From UBA5069 sp963773745 (GTDB lineage Bacteria; Chloroflexota; Anaerolineae; Caldilineales; Caldilineaceae): DNA of 64,000 nt. The stretch spans positions 124,001 through 188,000 of the forward strand of contig CAVZCL010000004.1 of the NCBI GenBank assembly GCA_963773745.1, read 5' to 3'. Positions within the stretch are counted from its first letter, which is position 1. Every line of letters begins with the position of its first letter. Shown here piece after piece: positions 32,630 to 40,455 of this stretch. A program made the position numbers and the translations under genes. The notes below the pieces were generated by a model. It was not told where the DNA came from. It worked only from the letters and a program-made list of their open reading frames with translations, and did not search any database.

Positions 32630-33652
32630 CTAACGGCCTGTGGGCGCGGGCAGCGGCAGCGGTGCACGCAGGCCAAGCCCAAAATCGAGCACGCTCTGGC
32701 CCAGCGCCGAGCGCACGGCAGGCGTCGTCATAATGGTGTCTGTCACCAGCAGGGGCAAACCAGCGGCGTCGGCCAGCACCTCGTCTTCCACATCAAGCAC
32801 AAAGCCGTCAAGCAGGTCGGCGAAGTAGTCAATCACGGTGAGCGGGCTCGGCATCTGTCCCAGTTCGCGCATCATCTTGGCGGCGGGTCCCTTGAGCGCG
32901 CGCCCGCCCACAATTGGCGAAACGGCAACGATAGGCGCTTTGCAGTTGAGCAGACTACGCCGCATGCCCGGGATTGCCAGGATGGGATCAATGGACAAGT
33001 AGGGGTTGCTGGGGCAGATCACAATCAGGTCGGCGTTGTGAATGGCGTGGCGGGCGGCACTGGTGACGTGCGCCTCGGCCGCGCCCACAAAGGTGATGTC
33101 GAAGACCACCGGCTCGCAGCGACGGCGCACAAAGTAGTGCTGGAAGGGCAGATCACCTTCATCGGTGTGGACGAGCGTGCGCACGGGTTCATCGGCCATG
33201 GGCAGAATAGAGCCGGTGACGCCAAAGCTGCGCCGCAGCCGGTCAGTCACTTCGGTGAGGGTATGCCCTTGGTGCAACCACTCATTGCGGCGCACATGCA
33301 AGGCCAGGTCGCGGTCGCCAATGCGGAACCAGTCTTCGCCCCCAATTGCACTCAGGGCGTCAAGCGTGGCGAAGCTCTCGTCGCGTCGCCCCCATCCCAC
33401 GACGGGATTGTGCACATCGGCCAGGTTGTAGAGAACCGTATCAAGGTCGGGGCTGATGGCCAGCCCCCAGTGCTCAAAGTCGTCACCCGTATTCACGAGC
33501 ACGGTGAGCGCGCCCGGCGGCAGCACGGCCTGCAGCCCTGCGGCCATGCGCGCGCCGCCAACGCCACCGGCCAGTGCAAGCACGCGCGGCGTCGTCCCGG
33601 GGGTTCGGCTTTCCCTGATCTCTTTGCTTGTGCGATTCAATGCGTCTGCCAT
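32630..33652 (-). CDS. cofD: 2-phospho-L-lactate transferase (CofD/FbiA)
   Basis: 340 residues. It transfers the activated phospho-moiety to FO, giving (dehydro)F420-0. The family signature ALAGGVGGARMAAGL is at the N-terminus, followed by VNTGDDFEHWGLAISPD and ICPSNPYLSIDPILAI. GAGGAG lies immediately before ATG at 33652. First gene of the cofD-cofC operon. FO synthase and the glutamate ligase are not in the window. Confidence 0.94.
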   Translation of the reverse strand: MADALNRTSKEIRESRTPGTTPRVLALAGGVGGARMAAGLQAVLPPGALTVLVNTGDDFEHWGLAISPDLDTVLYNLADVHNPVVGWGRRDESFATLDALSAIGGEDWFRIGDRDLALHVRRNEWLHQGHTLTEVTDRLRRSFGVTGSILPMADEPVRTLVHTDEGDLPFQHYFVRRRCEPVVFDITFVGAAEAHVTSAARHAIHNADLIVICPSNPYLSIDPILAIPGMRRSLLNCKAPIVAVSPIVGGRALKGPAAKMMRELGQMPSPLTVIDYFADLLDGFVLDVEDEVLADAAGLPLLVTDTIMTTPAVRSALGQSVLDFGLGLRAPLPLPAPTGR

Positions 33653-33761
33653 GGTCTCCTCACAAGCAGGCCAACAGGATCATGCAAATGCGGGTTTGCA
33701 AACAGGGTCCCGCAAAGTGGGGGCCCGCAACCAGGGGTGCACAAACAGAGAGAGTACCCGT

Positions 33762-34337
33762 TCAGCGCCAAACAACGCGCGTGGCCAACGGCGTGCGCTC
33801 TTTCTGCTTCTCTTCGGCGGGCCAGCCCAGCGTAAGCAGCGCTTGCGGCTCCCAGTCGGCAGCCAGCGCCAGCGTTGCACGTACAACCTCCGGCACGAAG
33901 AGGGGGGCGCAGATCCAGCAGCTCCCAAGGCCGGCAGCGTGGGCCGCCAGCAGCAGATTCTGGCAGGCCAGCGCGACGCTTTGCGTGCCCATGGTTCGTT
34001 CGGCCTGGGCGCGGCGCGCGTCGGGATAGCTGTCCATCTCGGCCATGCTCAGGCAGGCCACAACCAGTGCGGGTGCACCGGCAATGCGGGTGGCGCGCAT
34101 GGTCACGTGTTCATTTACCCAGGCCGGGTCTGCGCCGTCGGCCAGCAGATCGCGCCGCCACGCCACCGCCATGGCGGCGCTCAGCGTTTGCCGCATTGTG
34201 CCTTGCACCACGCAAAAGCGCCAAGGCTGGCGGTTGTGCGCGGAGGGCGCCCAGATGGCCGCCTCGAGCAGTTCCTCGAGCAGCACCGGCGCCACGGGCT
34301 GATCGGTGTAGCGGCGAATGGAGCGGCGGCCGCGCAC
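33762..34337 (-). CDS. Nitroreductase-family protein, candidate F420 reductase (FbiB C-domain-like)
   Basis: 191 residues from GTG at 34337. FMN-binding nitroreductase motifs: RGRRSIRRYTDQPV, WAPSAHNRQPWRF and AAHAAGLGSCWICAP. Its place beside cofD/cofC suggests it reduces dehydro-F420-0, as the C-terminal domain of FbiB does. No ribosome site precedes the GTG. Reading in another frame from ATG at 34450 (AAAGG upstream) with one restored base near 34355 would give an N-terminally extended 229-residue protein, so the start may be hidden by a frameshift. Confidence 0.75.
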   Translation of the reverse strand: MRGRRSIRRYTDQPVAPVLLEELLEAAIWAPSAHNRQPWRFCVVQGTMRQTLSAAMAVAWRRDLLADGADPAWVNEHVTMRATRIAGAPALVVACLSMAEMDSYPDARRAQAERTMGTQSVALACQNLLLAAHAAGLGSCWICAPLFVPEVVRATLALAADWEPQALLTLGWPAEEKQKERTPLATRVVWR

Positions 34338-34693
34338 AATGCGCTGCAGGGCGGCTGTGTCGCGGCTGCGTCCGCGGCTGTGTCAAGGGACGAAGGCGCG
34401 CCCAAAGCGTCGTTTGTTTCTGCACTTGCCGGCACTGGGGCAACCATCATCAAGCCTTTCGCAGGGAGGCAATTGGAGCGGATCACGGGCACGGCAAGCA
34501 GCGCGCATTATAGCATCGCGCAGCGACGGCGCCCAACTCTCCTTGACGCTCTGCCTCGTGCGTTGTACACTTGCCACACCACCTCACGCGGCCTGTGCCG
34601 CATCTATTCAACCCCGGTGTGTTGCGCCGGCGCCCTAGGGCGCCCCAGGGCGCGCTGTGATGCACCGCCTGCAGAAGACGCCAAGGAATCGCC
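34338..34693. other. Intergenic region between the nitroreductase and LLM genes
   Basis: It may hold the true N-terminus of the nitroreductase (34338-34450). Beyond that, a GGCGCCCTAGGGCGCC palindrome near 34627 is seen. No other gene or clear promoter was recognised. Confidence 0.4.
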
Positions 34694-35710
34694 ATGTCAA
34701 GCCAGGTTACAAGCCCCAAACGGGTTGCCCTCTATCTGCAGGACAAGCACCCAATCCGCGAGGGCATGGAGTATGCCCAATATGCCGAGGCGCGCGGCTT
34801 CGAGGCCGTCTGGCAGGCGGAAAGCCGCCTGGTGCGCGATGCAATTGTGCCCATGGCCGCCTTCTCCGCCGTCACCGAGCGTATCAACGTCGGTTCGGGC
34901 GTGATCAACAACTGGACGCGCAATATCGGGCTGCTGGCGGCCACATTTCTCACGCTGGACGACCTGGCCCCCAACCGCATTATCTGCGGCATTGGCGCGT
35001 GGTGGGATCCGCTGGCGCGCAATGTGGGCATTGAGCGGCGCAAGCCACTGCTGGCCATGCGCGAGACCATCGAGGTTATGCGCCGGCTGCTCAACATGGA
35101 ACGAGTCACCTTCCATGGGGAGTTTCATAATGTGGATGGCATTGAGCTCGACGTGGTGCACGGTCGGCGCGAGCCGCGCCACGTGCCCATCATGATCGGC
35201 GCCACGGGCGAGAAGATGATGGAGATGACGGGCGAGATTGCCGACGGCGTGGTGCTCAACTACTGCGTGCCGCCCGAGTACAACATTGAAGCCATGGAGC
35301 AGTTGGAGCGGGGCGCAGCGCGCGCCAACCGCAGTCTTGATGACATCGACCGGCCGCAGCTCATTGTCTGCTCGGTGCATGAGGATCGCAAGACGGCGCT
35401 CGACGGCGCACGCGAACTGCTTACGCAGTATCTGGCGCAGCAGCCGCACATTGCCAAGGCCAGCGGCGTCAAGCCCGAGGTTGTAGAGCAGATTCAAGCC
35501 ACGCTGGGCTGGCCCGCCACGCACGAGCAGGTGCGTGCGGCCATGCATCACGTGCCCGACGAGCTTGTGCAGCGCATTACCGCCAGCGGCACCCCCGCCG
35601 AGGTGAAGGCCAAGGTGCGCGAGTACGTTGACAACGGCGCCACCTGCCCCATCCTCTACCCGTTGGGCGATGTGAAGCTGATGATTGACACCTTTGCAGA
35701 CGGGTACTGA
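34694..35710 (+). CDS. LLM-class F420-dependent oxidoreductase
   Basis: 338 residues, luciferase-like TIM barrel. VALYLQDKHPIREGMEYAQY, the GSGVINNWTRNIGLLAATF core and IGATGEKMMEMTGEIADGVV resemble Mer-type and other F420-dependent members. AAGGA lies before ATG at 34694. Divergence from the cofDC-nitroreductase cluster makes F420 the likely cofactor rather than FMN; substrate unknown. Confidence 0.85.
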   Translation: MSSQVTSPKRVALYLQDKHPIREGMEYAQYAEARGFEAVWQAESRLVRDAIVPMAAFSAVTERINVGSGVINNWTRNIGLLAATFLTLDDLAPNRIICGIGAWWDPLARNVGIERRKPLLAMRETIEVMRRLLNMERVTFHGEFHNVDGIELDVVHGRREPRHVPIMIGATGEKMMEMTGEIADGVVLNYCVPPEYNIEAMEQLERGAARANRSLDDIDRPQLIVCSVHEDRKTALDGARELLTQYLAQQPHIAKASGVKPEVVEQIQATLGWPATHEQVRAAMHHVPDELVQRITASGTPAEVKAKVREYVDNGATCPILYPLGDVKLMIDTFADGY

Positions 35711-35715
35711 GTGGG

Positions 35716-35850
35716 CAGCGGGCAATGGGCAAAGGGTCAAAAGCAAGTGGTCACTGGCAAGTGCTCGTTGGCGAAGCTGTCGTCAGCCCGAACCTTTACC
35801 ACTTACCAACGACCAATAACCAATCACCAATGACCCATTGCCCACAAATC
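35716..35850. repeat. Imperfect inverted repeat after the LLM gene
   Basis: GGGCAATGGGCAAAGGGTC at the left and GACCCATTGCCCAC at the right pair, with further CAAGTGGT/ACCACTTACC and CTCGTTGG/CCAACGAC matches inside. Same word family as 11950-12011 and 36185-36312. Confidence 0.55.
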
Positions 35851-35867
35851 TGAATTGAGGTGGAACC

Positions 35868-36182
35868 ATGATTCGCTTTTTGCTGGGCACCGCGGTGACG
35901 GCCATTGTCACCTTCTTCTTTGCAGCGTGGGCGCGGCGCGAAACCGAAGCGCAAATTGGCAAGATGCAACTGAACTCGTACAACACGCCTGGTGCGGAAT
36001 CACCCGTGCCGCGGCAGGTGATGGCGACGGGCGTCAGCACGCTGGGCGCGGTCTGGTGGGTGCAGCACAAAATTCTGCGCCAGAAGGGCGGCGGCGCGGT
36101 CTTCAGCATGCTGCTTGGCGCGGCTGCCGGTGTGGCGACGCTCTTCGTCGTTTCGACGGACGACCCGACGAAGCCGATGTAG
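35868..36182 (+). CDS. Small membrane protein, unknown
   Basis: 104 residues. GAGG lies 7 bases before ATG at 35868. Hydrophobic segments at about 2-20 and 78-94 (FSMLLGAAAGVATLFVV) flank a polar centre. No family recognised. It is enclosed by two repeat-type palindromes, so it is probably transcribed alone. Confidence 0.65.
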   Translation: MIRFLLGTAVTAIVTFFFAAWARRETEAQIGKMQLNSYNTPGAESPVPRQVMATGVSTLGAVWWVQHKILRQKGGGAVFSMLLGAAAGVATLFVVSTDDPTKPM

Positions 36183-36184
36183 TG

Positions 36185-36312
36185 GCACGTGCCAAATGGT
36201 GAAGTGGCAAGTAAGAGTGAAGTGGTAAGTGTGAATTGGTAACTCGCAAGTATTGTCGCGCGCAGAACTTGCGAGTTACCAATGCACGACTTGCCACTGA
36301 TTTACCAACGAC
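36185..36312. repeat. Gene-end inverted repeat with ATTGGTAACTCGCAAG arms
   Basis: A perfect 17-bp core (36235-36251 with 36267-36283) is embedded in further partly complementary GTGGTAAGT and ACTTGCCAC words. Open frames beginning in it, including one that would extend the next gene, are not coding. Confidence 0.65.
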
Positions 36313-36338
36313 AAATCGCAGGCTCCGAATCCTCACTC

Positions 36339-37772
36339 ATGGGTCCCCATCCCTTCATGTATCCATTCTACGAATCACCACGCACGCTGGATGAAGCACT
36401 CAGCCTCAAGGCGACGCATGGAGCGGACGCGCGCGTTGTGGCCGGCGCGACCGACCTGCTGCTTGAGGTGGAACGAGGCGGCCGCAAGAGCCCCAGCGGC
36501 GGCGCGCCCGGACTGATTGACCTCACACGCATCCCCGGCCTGGCTGCCATTCGCGAAGAGGATGGCTGGATTCACCTGGGGCCGCTGGTGACGCACAATC
36601 AGGTGGTGGCCAGCCCGCTGCTCGTCACACACGCCTTCCCGCTTGTGCGCGCCTGCTGGGAGGTGGGCGCGCCGCAGATCCGCAACCGGGCGACGGTGGC
36701 GGGCAACATCATCACTGCCAGCCCGGCCAACGACACCATTCCACCGCTGCTGGCGCTGGATGCGCAGGTGACGCTGTGCAGCGAGGCGCGCGGCGAGCGC
36801 ACGTTGCCGCTGCGTAGCTTCATCACCGGCTTCCGCCAGGTGGAGATGGCCGACGACGAGTTGCTGACCGACATTGCCTTCCCCGCGCTGGGGCCGGCCG
36901 CAACGGGCACTTTTATTAAGCTGGGGCTGCGCAAGGCGCAGGCGATTAGCGTGGTGACGGTTGCCGTGGTCGTGGAACGCACGGCGGAGACGCTGGGTGC
37001 GCCCATTGCGCGCGCTGCCATTGCCCTGGGCTGCGTTGCGCCAACGGTGATTCGCGCCGACGCGGCCGAGGCCCATTTGGAGGGCAAGGCGCTCGATGCG
37101 ACGACCATTGCCGAGGCCGCCCGCCTTGCCATGGAGGCCAGCGCGCCAATTGATGACATTCGCGCAGGCGCAGAATACCGGCGCGCAATGGTGCAAACGC
37201 TTGTGGCGCGCGCGCTGGAGCAGATTGCAACCGGCAGCGAGCGCAGCGGCTGGCCGGCCGCCCCGATTATGCTTTGGGGCGAGACGGGCGGGGTGTGGCC
37301 TGTGGTTCGTGCTGAGGCTGAGACGCTCACGCAGAGCGCCATCGTTAACGGCGCAACGGTAAGCCTGGAGGGGCATCAGTCGCTGCTCGACAGTCTGCGC
37401 GCCGCCGGCTTTGCGGGCGTCAAGGAGGGTTGCGCAGAAGGTGAGTGCGGTGCGTGCACAGTCTTTCTGGATGGCATGGCGGTCATGGCGTGCATGGTTC
37501 CGGCCGAGCGGGCGGCGGGCAGCGAGGTCGTCACTGTGGAGGGGCTTGCGACCGAGGATGCGCTCCACCCCGTGCAGACAGCCTTTGCAGAGGCGGGTGG
37601 CGTGCAGTGCGGCTACTGCACACCGGGCTTTCTGATGAGCGCTGCCAAGCTTGTGGAAGAACGCCCCCACCCCACGCGTGGCGAGGCGCAGGAGGCTTTC
37701 ACGGGCAACTTCTGCCGCTGCACCGGCTACCGCAAGATCATTGACGCGGCGGTGCAGGCCGGGCGCGAATAA
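36339..37772 (+). CDS. Fused FAD-binding and 2Fe-2S subunit of a xanthine/CO dehydrogenase-type enzyme
   Basis: 477 residues if ATG 36339 is used (36357 equally possible; neither has a ribosome site). The FAD-binding domain comes first (ARVVAGATDLLLEVERG; RNRATVAGNIITASPANDT). The 2Fe-2S domain follows at about 330-477, with CAEGECGACTVFLDG for the plant-type cluster and CGYCTPGF plus CRCTGYRK for the second cluster. This order is the reverse of classical XdhA. The molybdopterin subunit that normally completes the complex is not in the window; the neighbours are unrelated. Confidence 0.85.
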   Translation: MGPHPFMYPFYESPRTLDEALSLKATHGADARVVAGATDLLLEVERGGRKSPSGGAPGLIDLTRIPGLAAIREEDGWIHLGPLVTHNQVVASPLLVTHAFPLVRACWEVGAPQIRNRATVAGNIITASPANDTIPPLLALDAQVTLCSEARGERTLPLRSFITGFRQVEMADDELLTDIAFPALGPAATGTFIKLGLRKAQAISVVTVAVVVERTAETLGAPIARAAIALGCVAPTVIRADAAEAHLEGKALDATTIAEAARLAMEASAPIDDIRAGAEYRRAMVQTLVARALEQIATGSERSGWPAAPIMLWGETGGVWPVVRAEAETLTQSAIVNGATVSLEGHQSLLDSLRAAGFAGVKEGCAEGECGACTVFLDGMAVMACMVPAERAAGSEVVTVEGLATEDALHPVQTAFAEAGGVQCGYCTPGFLMSAAKLVEERPHPTRGEAQEAFTGNFCRCTGYRKIIDAAVQAGRE

Positions 37773-37797
37773 GCCAGTCCAGAGATGACACAGAAAT

Positions 37798-37849
37798 AAA
37801 CAGATAACGACGGATGATGGTGTTGACCATCATCCGTCGTTATCTGTTT
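37798..37849. terminator. 24-bp perfect hairpin after the FAD/2Fe-2S gene
   Basis: Arms 37798-37821 and 37826-37849 are exact complements with a 4-base loop, 25 bases after the stop. GACACAG and GTGTC words extend the pairing. It probably ends the transcript. Confidence 0.75.
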
Positions 37850-37878
37850 GTGTCTAACCCTGAAAACGCGACGAACTT

Positions 37879-38020
37879 CGTAGCGGAGGGCCTCCCGGCC
37901 CTCACTTTGCGGCCACTCGAAACGCGCGGCCACCAAAACGAGGGCCGGGAGGCCCTCCGCTACGCGACGCCACCCATTTTCATCCTGCATTGTGCCTACA
38001 AGGCATGAGCGTCTGTGTAC
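37879..38020. repeat. Compound dispersed element, copy 2
   Basis: 25-bp perfect arms (37879-37903, 37940-37964) with GGGCCTCCCGGCCC in each, followed by the conserved tail with CCCATTTTCATCCTGC and GTGCCTACAAGGCAT. Second copy of the element at 10631-10781. Confidence 0.8.
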
Positions 38021-38031
38021 CGGCACTTTTC

Positions 38032-38229
38032 TTACTTCGCCTCGGGAAGAAAAATCTCCTCGATACTTGACTCAAAGAGGTGCGCAATTGCAAAGGCCAG
38101 CGGCAAGCTGGGGTCATACTTCTCCGTCTCGATGGCGTTGATGGTTTGCCGCGAGACGCCCAGCTTCTCCGCCACATCGGCCTGCGACCAGCGCCGCTCT
38201 GCGCGCAGCACCCGCAGCCGATTCCTCAT
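38032..38229 (-). CDS. Small XRE-type transcriptional regulator
   Basis: 65 residues, essentially one helix-turn-helix: RRWSQADVAEKLGVSRQTIN, then AIETEKYDPSLPLAFAIAHL. ATG at 38229 has GGAGG 6 bases upstream and overlaps the stop of the membrane-protein gene (ATGA). Such YgzD-like regulators commonly pair with a small membrane protein and repress their own operon. The palindromic site at 38626-38651 is the likely operator. Confidence 0.9.
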   Translation of the reverse strand: MRNRLRVLRAERRWSQADVAEKLGVSRQTINAIETEKYDPSLPLAFAIAHLFESSIEEIFLPEAK

Positions 38230-38609
38230 TGGTACCTCCGGCTCAACACGCCTGTGGCAATGCCCCACGTAGCCGTCAGCAGCGGAAAGACCCAGATCAG
38301 CGAGATTGCCGGCAGCCCTGCGTTCTCCGAAAGCAGCCCATATGTGAGCGTGAGAATGCCGGTGATGCCCGCTGCCCACGCATGCGCCATCACCTGAATG
38401 CGCTGCTGAAGCTCATCAAGCTGTGCGATGTAGCGCACGTAGGCGCGGAAGCCAAAGAGAAGTGGCAGCACAGGCATGGCGGCGAGGAACATGCGCAGCG
38501 CCAGCGGCTGATCGTCCCGCAGCAAATAGAGGGAAGCAAACAGGAGTGCGGAATAGCCAACCATGGCGAGCAGGAACTCGATCAAGTACTGACGCGCTGC
38601 TTTGTTCAT
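38226..38609 (-). CDS. Small four-helix membrane protein paired with the XRE regulator
   Basis: 127 residues with four predicted membrane helices (about 12-30, 38-56, 76-94, 99-120). No known activity. GGAG lies before ATG at 38609. Translationally coupled to the downstream XRE gene. It may sense or buffer the signal controlling the regulator; that is inference. Confidence 0.8.
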   Translation of the reverse strand: MNKAARQYLIEFLLAMVGYSALLFASLYLLRDDQPLALRMFLAAMPVLPLLFGFRAYVRYIAQLDELQQRIQVMAHAWAAGITGILTLTYGLLSENAGLPAISLIWVFPLLTATWGIATGVLSRRYQ

Positions 38610-38625
38610 GACAGCTCTCCTTTAC

Positions 38626-38651
38626 CAAATGTAAAATACGCTTTACATTTG
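38626..38651. promoter_or_regulatory. Palindromic operator of the XRE operon
   Basis: 10-bp perfect arms CAAATGTAAA and TTTACATTTG with a 6-base spacer, placed just at and after the predicted transcription start of the operon. Confidence 0.7.
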
Positions 38652-38653
38652 CG

Positions 38654-38682
38654 AGTTTACCATGCATTGCATGCGGTGTCAA
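38654..38682 (-). promoter_or_regulatory. Sigma-70-type promoter of the XRE operon
   Basis: On the minus strand TTGACA (38682-38677) and TAAACT (38659-38654) with a 17-base spacer. Close to consensus and directly overlapped downstream by the palindrome. Confidence 0.85.
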
Positions 38683-38744
38683 GCCTCCTTGACATTTTGC
38701 CCCGCATGCTCAATAACCATGCACGGCAGAGTGCATCATCTGCA

Positions 38745-39080
38745 TGACCGTAGCGTAGGGCCTCCTGGCCCTCATTTGTGCGATACCCCCGCCTGCTAAA
38801 TGGTGCGTCTCCAAAGTGCGTGGCATGCGTAGCGGGGGACTTTCAGCCCTCCGTTTTGGGCCTCTGCATTGCGTCGCGTACTGCGTCACGCCGGAGACGT
38901 GACCTACAACTCCGCTCTGTCTGACGCACGGGTCGGAGGGCTGGATGCCCCCCGCTACGCATGCCACGCACTTCGGAGACGCACCATTTCAGCCGCCGCT
39001 ACGTAATGTCGACGCTCTTCCGAGATGCACCAGTAAACCTGCAAAAAGAAACGGAGGGCTGGAAGCCCCCCGCTACAATG
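38745..39080. repeat. Array of CGTAGCGG-type and GTCACG-type repeats
   Basis: In order: CGTAGCGTAGGGCCTCCTGG at about 38751, TAGCGGGGGACTTTCAGCCC at about 38829, a GTCACGCCGGAGACGTGACC unit at about 38885, CGGAGGGCTGGATGCCCCCC at about 38935, TTCAGCCGCCGCTACG at about 38987 and CGGAGGGCTGGAAGCCCCCC at about 39051. Nothing between 38700 and 39131 looks coding. Confidence 0.7.
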
Positions 39081-39131
39081 TCACGAGTCACAGTCGTCAA
39101 TCGTCAATCACAATCGTCAATTTTCTTCTAC

Positions 39132-39815
39132 CTACACCTCAAAGTGCGTCTCTTCGCCCAAAATCATGGTGCGGCTCTCCGCCAGGCGGGGGTGCAGCGG
39201 CTTGCCCGGGCGCGAGCGGTAGATGCGCCGCCACGCACGCTCGGCACGTGTGGCGCTGTCGTGCACCGCCTCGCTATAGGGCGCGCCGCGCAGCCATTTG
39301 CGCAGGAAGAGCGAAAGGGTCGGCTCAGGCAGCCAGTTGACCCCACCGGAGCCGTTGACGGCCACAGCCCCCAGTGCACGCCAGTAGCCCGCAAGCGAAG
39401 CGCCGTAGCAATTCATCTGCCAGACCATGCGCAGGCGCACGCGGGCCGGGTCGCGCCGCTTTTCCTCCAGCAGCGGCAGAAAGGTCTCACGGCCAATCGG
39501 TTTGCCATCGTGGCCGATGATCTGGCCGGGCGCACCGTGGGCAAGGATCATCAGGTCTACGCGGTGGGTGCGGCTCAGGCCAACGAGCGCTGCCCGCAGG
39601 TCCGGCCCCGTGGCACGGGCATCCTCCAGAATGAGCACGCGGTCATAGCGGCGGTAGACACCGTGGTAACGGAGCGCAAGCTTGACGTACTCTTCGGCCA
39701 CAAAGTCGACGACACGTGTGACCCACGGCGGCAAGCTAACGCCGCTGATTCTGCCCAGATTCTCCAGAAAGACAAGCAGTGCAAGCGGCGGCGGTGGCGG
39801 TGTTGAAGGTGGCAT
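39132..39815 (-). CDS. Unknown protein with a possible caspase-like fold
   Basis: 227 residues, no signal peptide. The strand-loop pattern YDRVLILEDARATGPDLR, then VDLMILAHGAPG (His93), then RMVWQMNCYGASLAG (Cys136) and GAVAVNGSGGVNW resembles the His-Gly and Cys dyad layout of caspase/clostripain-fold peptidases. The resemblance is by eye only. The N-terminus is Pro-rich. It follows the gene at 40133 by 15 bases and should be co-transcribed. Confidence 0.6.
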   Translation of the reverse strand: MPPSTPPPPPLALLVFLENLGRISGVSLPPWVTRVVDFVAEEYVKLALRYHGVYRRYDRVLILEDARATGPDLRAALVGLSRTHRVDLMILAHGAPGQIIGHDGKPIGRETFLPLLEEKRRDPARVRLRMVWQMNCYGASLAGYWRALGAVAVNGSGGVNWLPEPTLSLFLRKWLRGAPYSEAVHDSATRAERAWRRIYRSRPGKPLHPRLAESRTMILGEETHFEV

Positions 39816-39830
39816 CGGCAGCCCCGCGTG

Positions 39831-40133
39831 CTATTCGGCCGTTTCGCTGCTGCCGGCCTGCACCACGCGCACCTTGAAGTTCTCGGTCAGCGGCGCGATC
39901 TCCTCGAGCATCCCTTCCCATTCGTCGGACTGGAAGATCTTTTGCGCCTGACTCAGGTCGCGCAATTCACCGCCGCCCAGAATCTGCGGCGCATCACCCC
40001 AGAGGGTGAACCAGACATCGGAGAAGCGGAAGCCGAGGCGACCGAGCCCTGGTGCGAGCTTGTTCACCAAATACTCCTGGCACTCCTGCTCCTTGCCGCT
40101 TGCCATATCGTAGCTAATCATGACTTTTAGCAC
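39831..40133 (-). CDS. Small unknown protein (possible dimeric alpha-beta barrel)
   Basis: 100 residues from GTG at 40133, with GAGG 6 bases upstream. MLKVMISYDMASGKEQECQE and the C-terminal FKVRVVQ suggest a ferredoxin-like alpha/beta barrel of the kind found in small stress-response and monooxygenase-like proteins; not certain. First gene of a two-gene unit with the caspase-like candidate. Confidence 0.6.
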   Translation of the reverse strand: MLKVMISYDMASGKEQECQEYLVNKLAPGLGRLGFRFSDVWFTLWGDAPQILGGGELRDLSQAQKIFQSDEWEGMLEEIAPLTENFKVRVVQAGSSETAE

Positions 40134-40273
40134 AGGTTACCTCGCAATCTGTACAGCCAGTGCAGCAGTTGTGCTGCAATCGTGCGGCCCAGGCGGTGCG
40201 GCCACATTTACTCCCTATAGTATCTCACACTTTTCATTCCGATGACGCAACCGTTCTTACGATGGTTCCCCAC

Positions 40274-40451
40274 GGAACCCCGACGCAGAGGCAAACCCGA
40301 CGCAAAGGCGCAAAGACGCAAAGGTTCGCAAAGAAAAGCAAAGGCAAGGAAAAACAACATTGAGATGTTGTTTTTCCTTGCCTTTGCTTTTCTTTGCGAA
40401 CCTTTGCGTCTTTGCGCCTTTGCGTCGGGTTTGCCTCTGCGTCGGGGTTCC
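40274..40451. repeat. Giant perfect inverted repeat, 87-bp arms and 4-base loop
   Basis: Arms 40274-40360 and 40365-40451 are exact reverse complements; the loop is TGAG. They are built of words such as GACGCAAAGGCGCAAAGACG and GAAAAGCAAAGGCAAGG. It begins 5 bases after the stop of the PucC-like gene. No open frame inside is credible. Confidence 0.95.
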
Positions 40452-40455
40452 TTTG

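Noticed and set aside
36282..36338. N-terminal extension of the FAD/2Fe-2S protein
   Set aside because: The added residues come from the repeat element; the domain starts after 36339.
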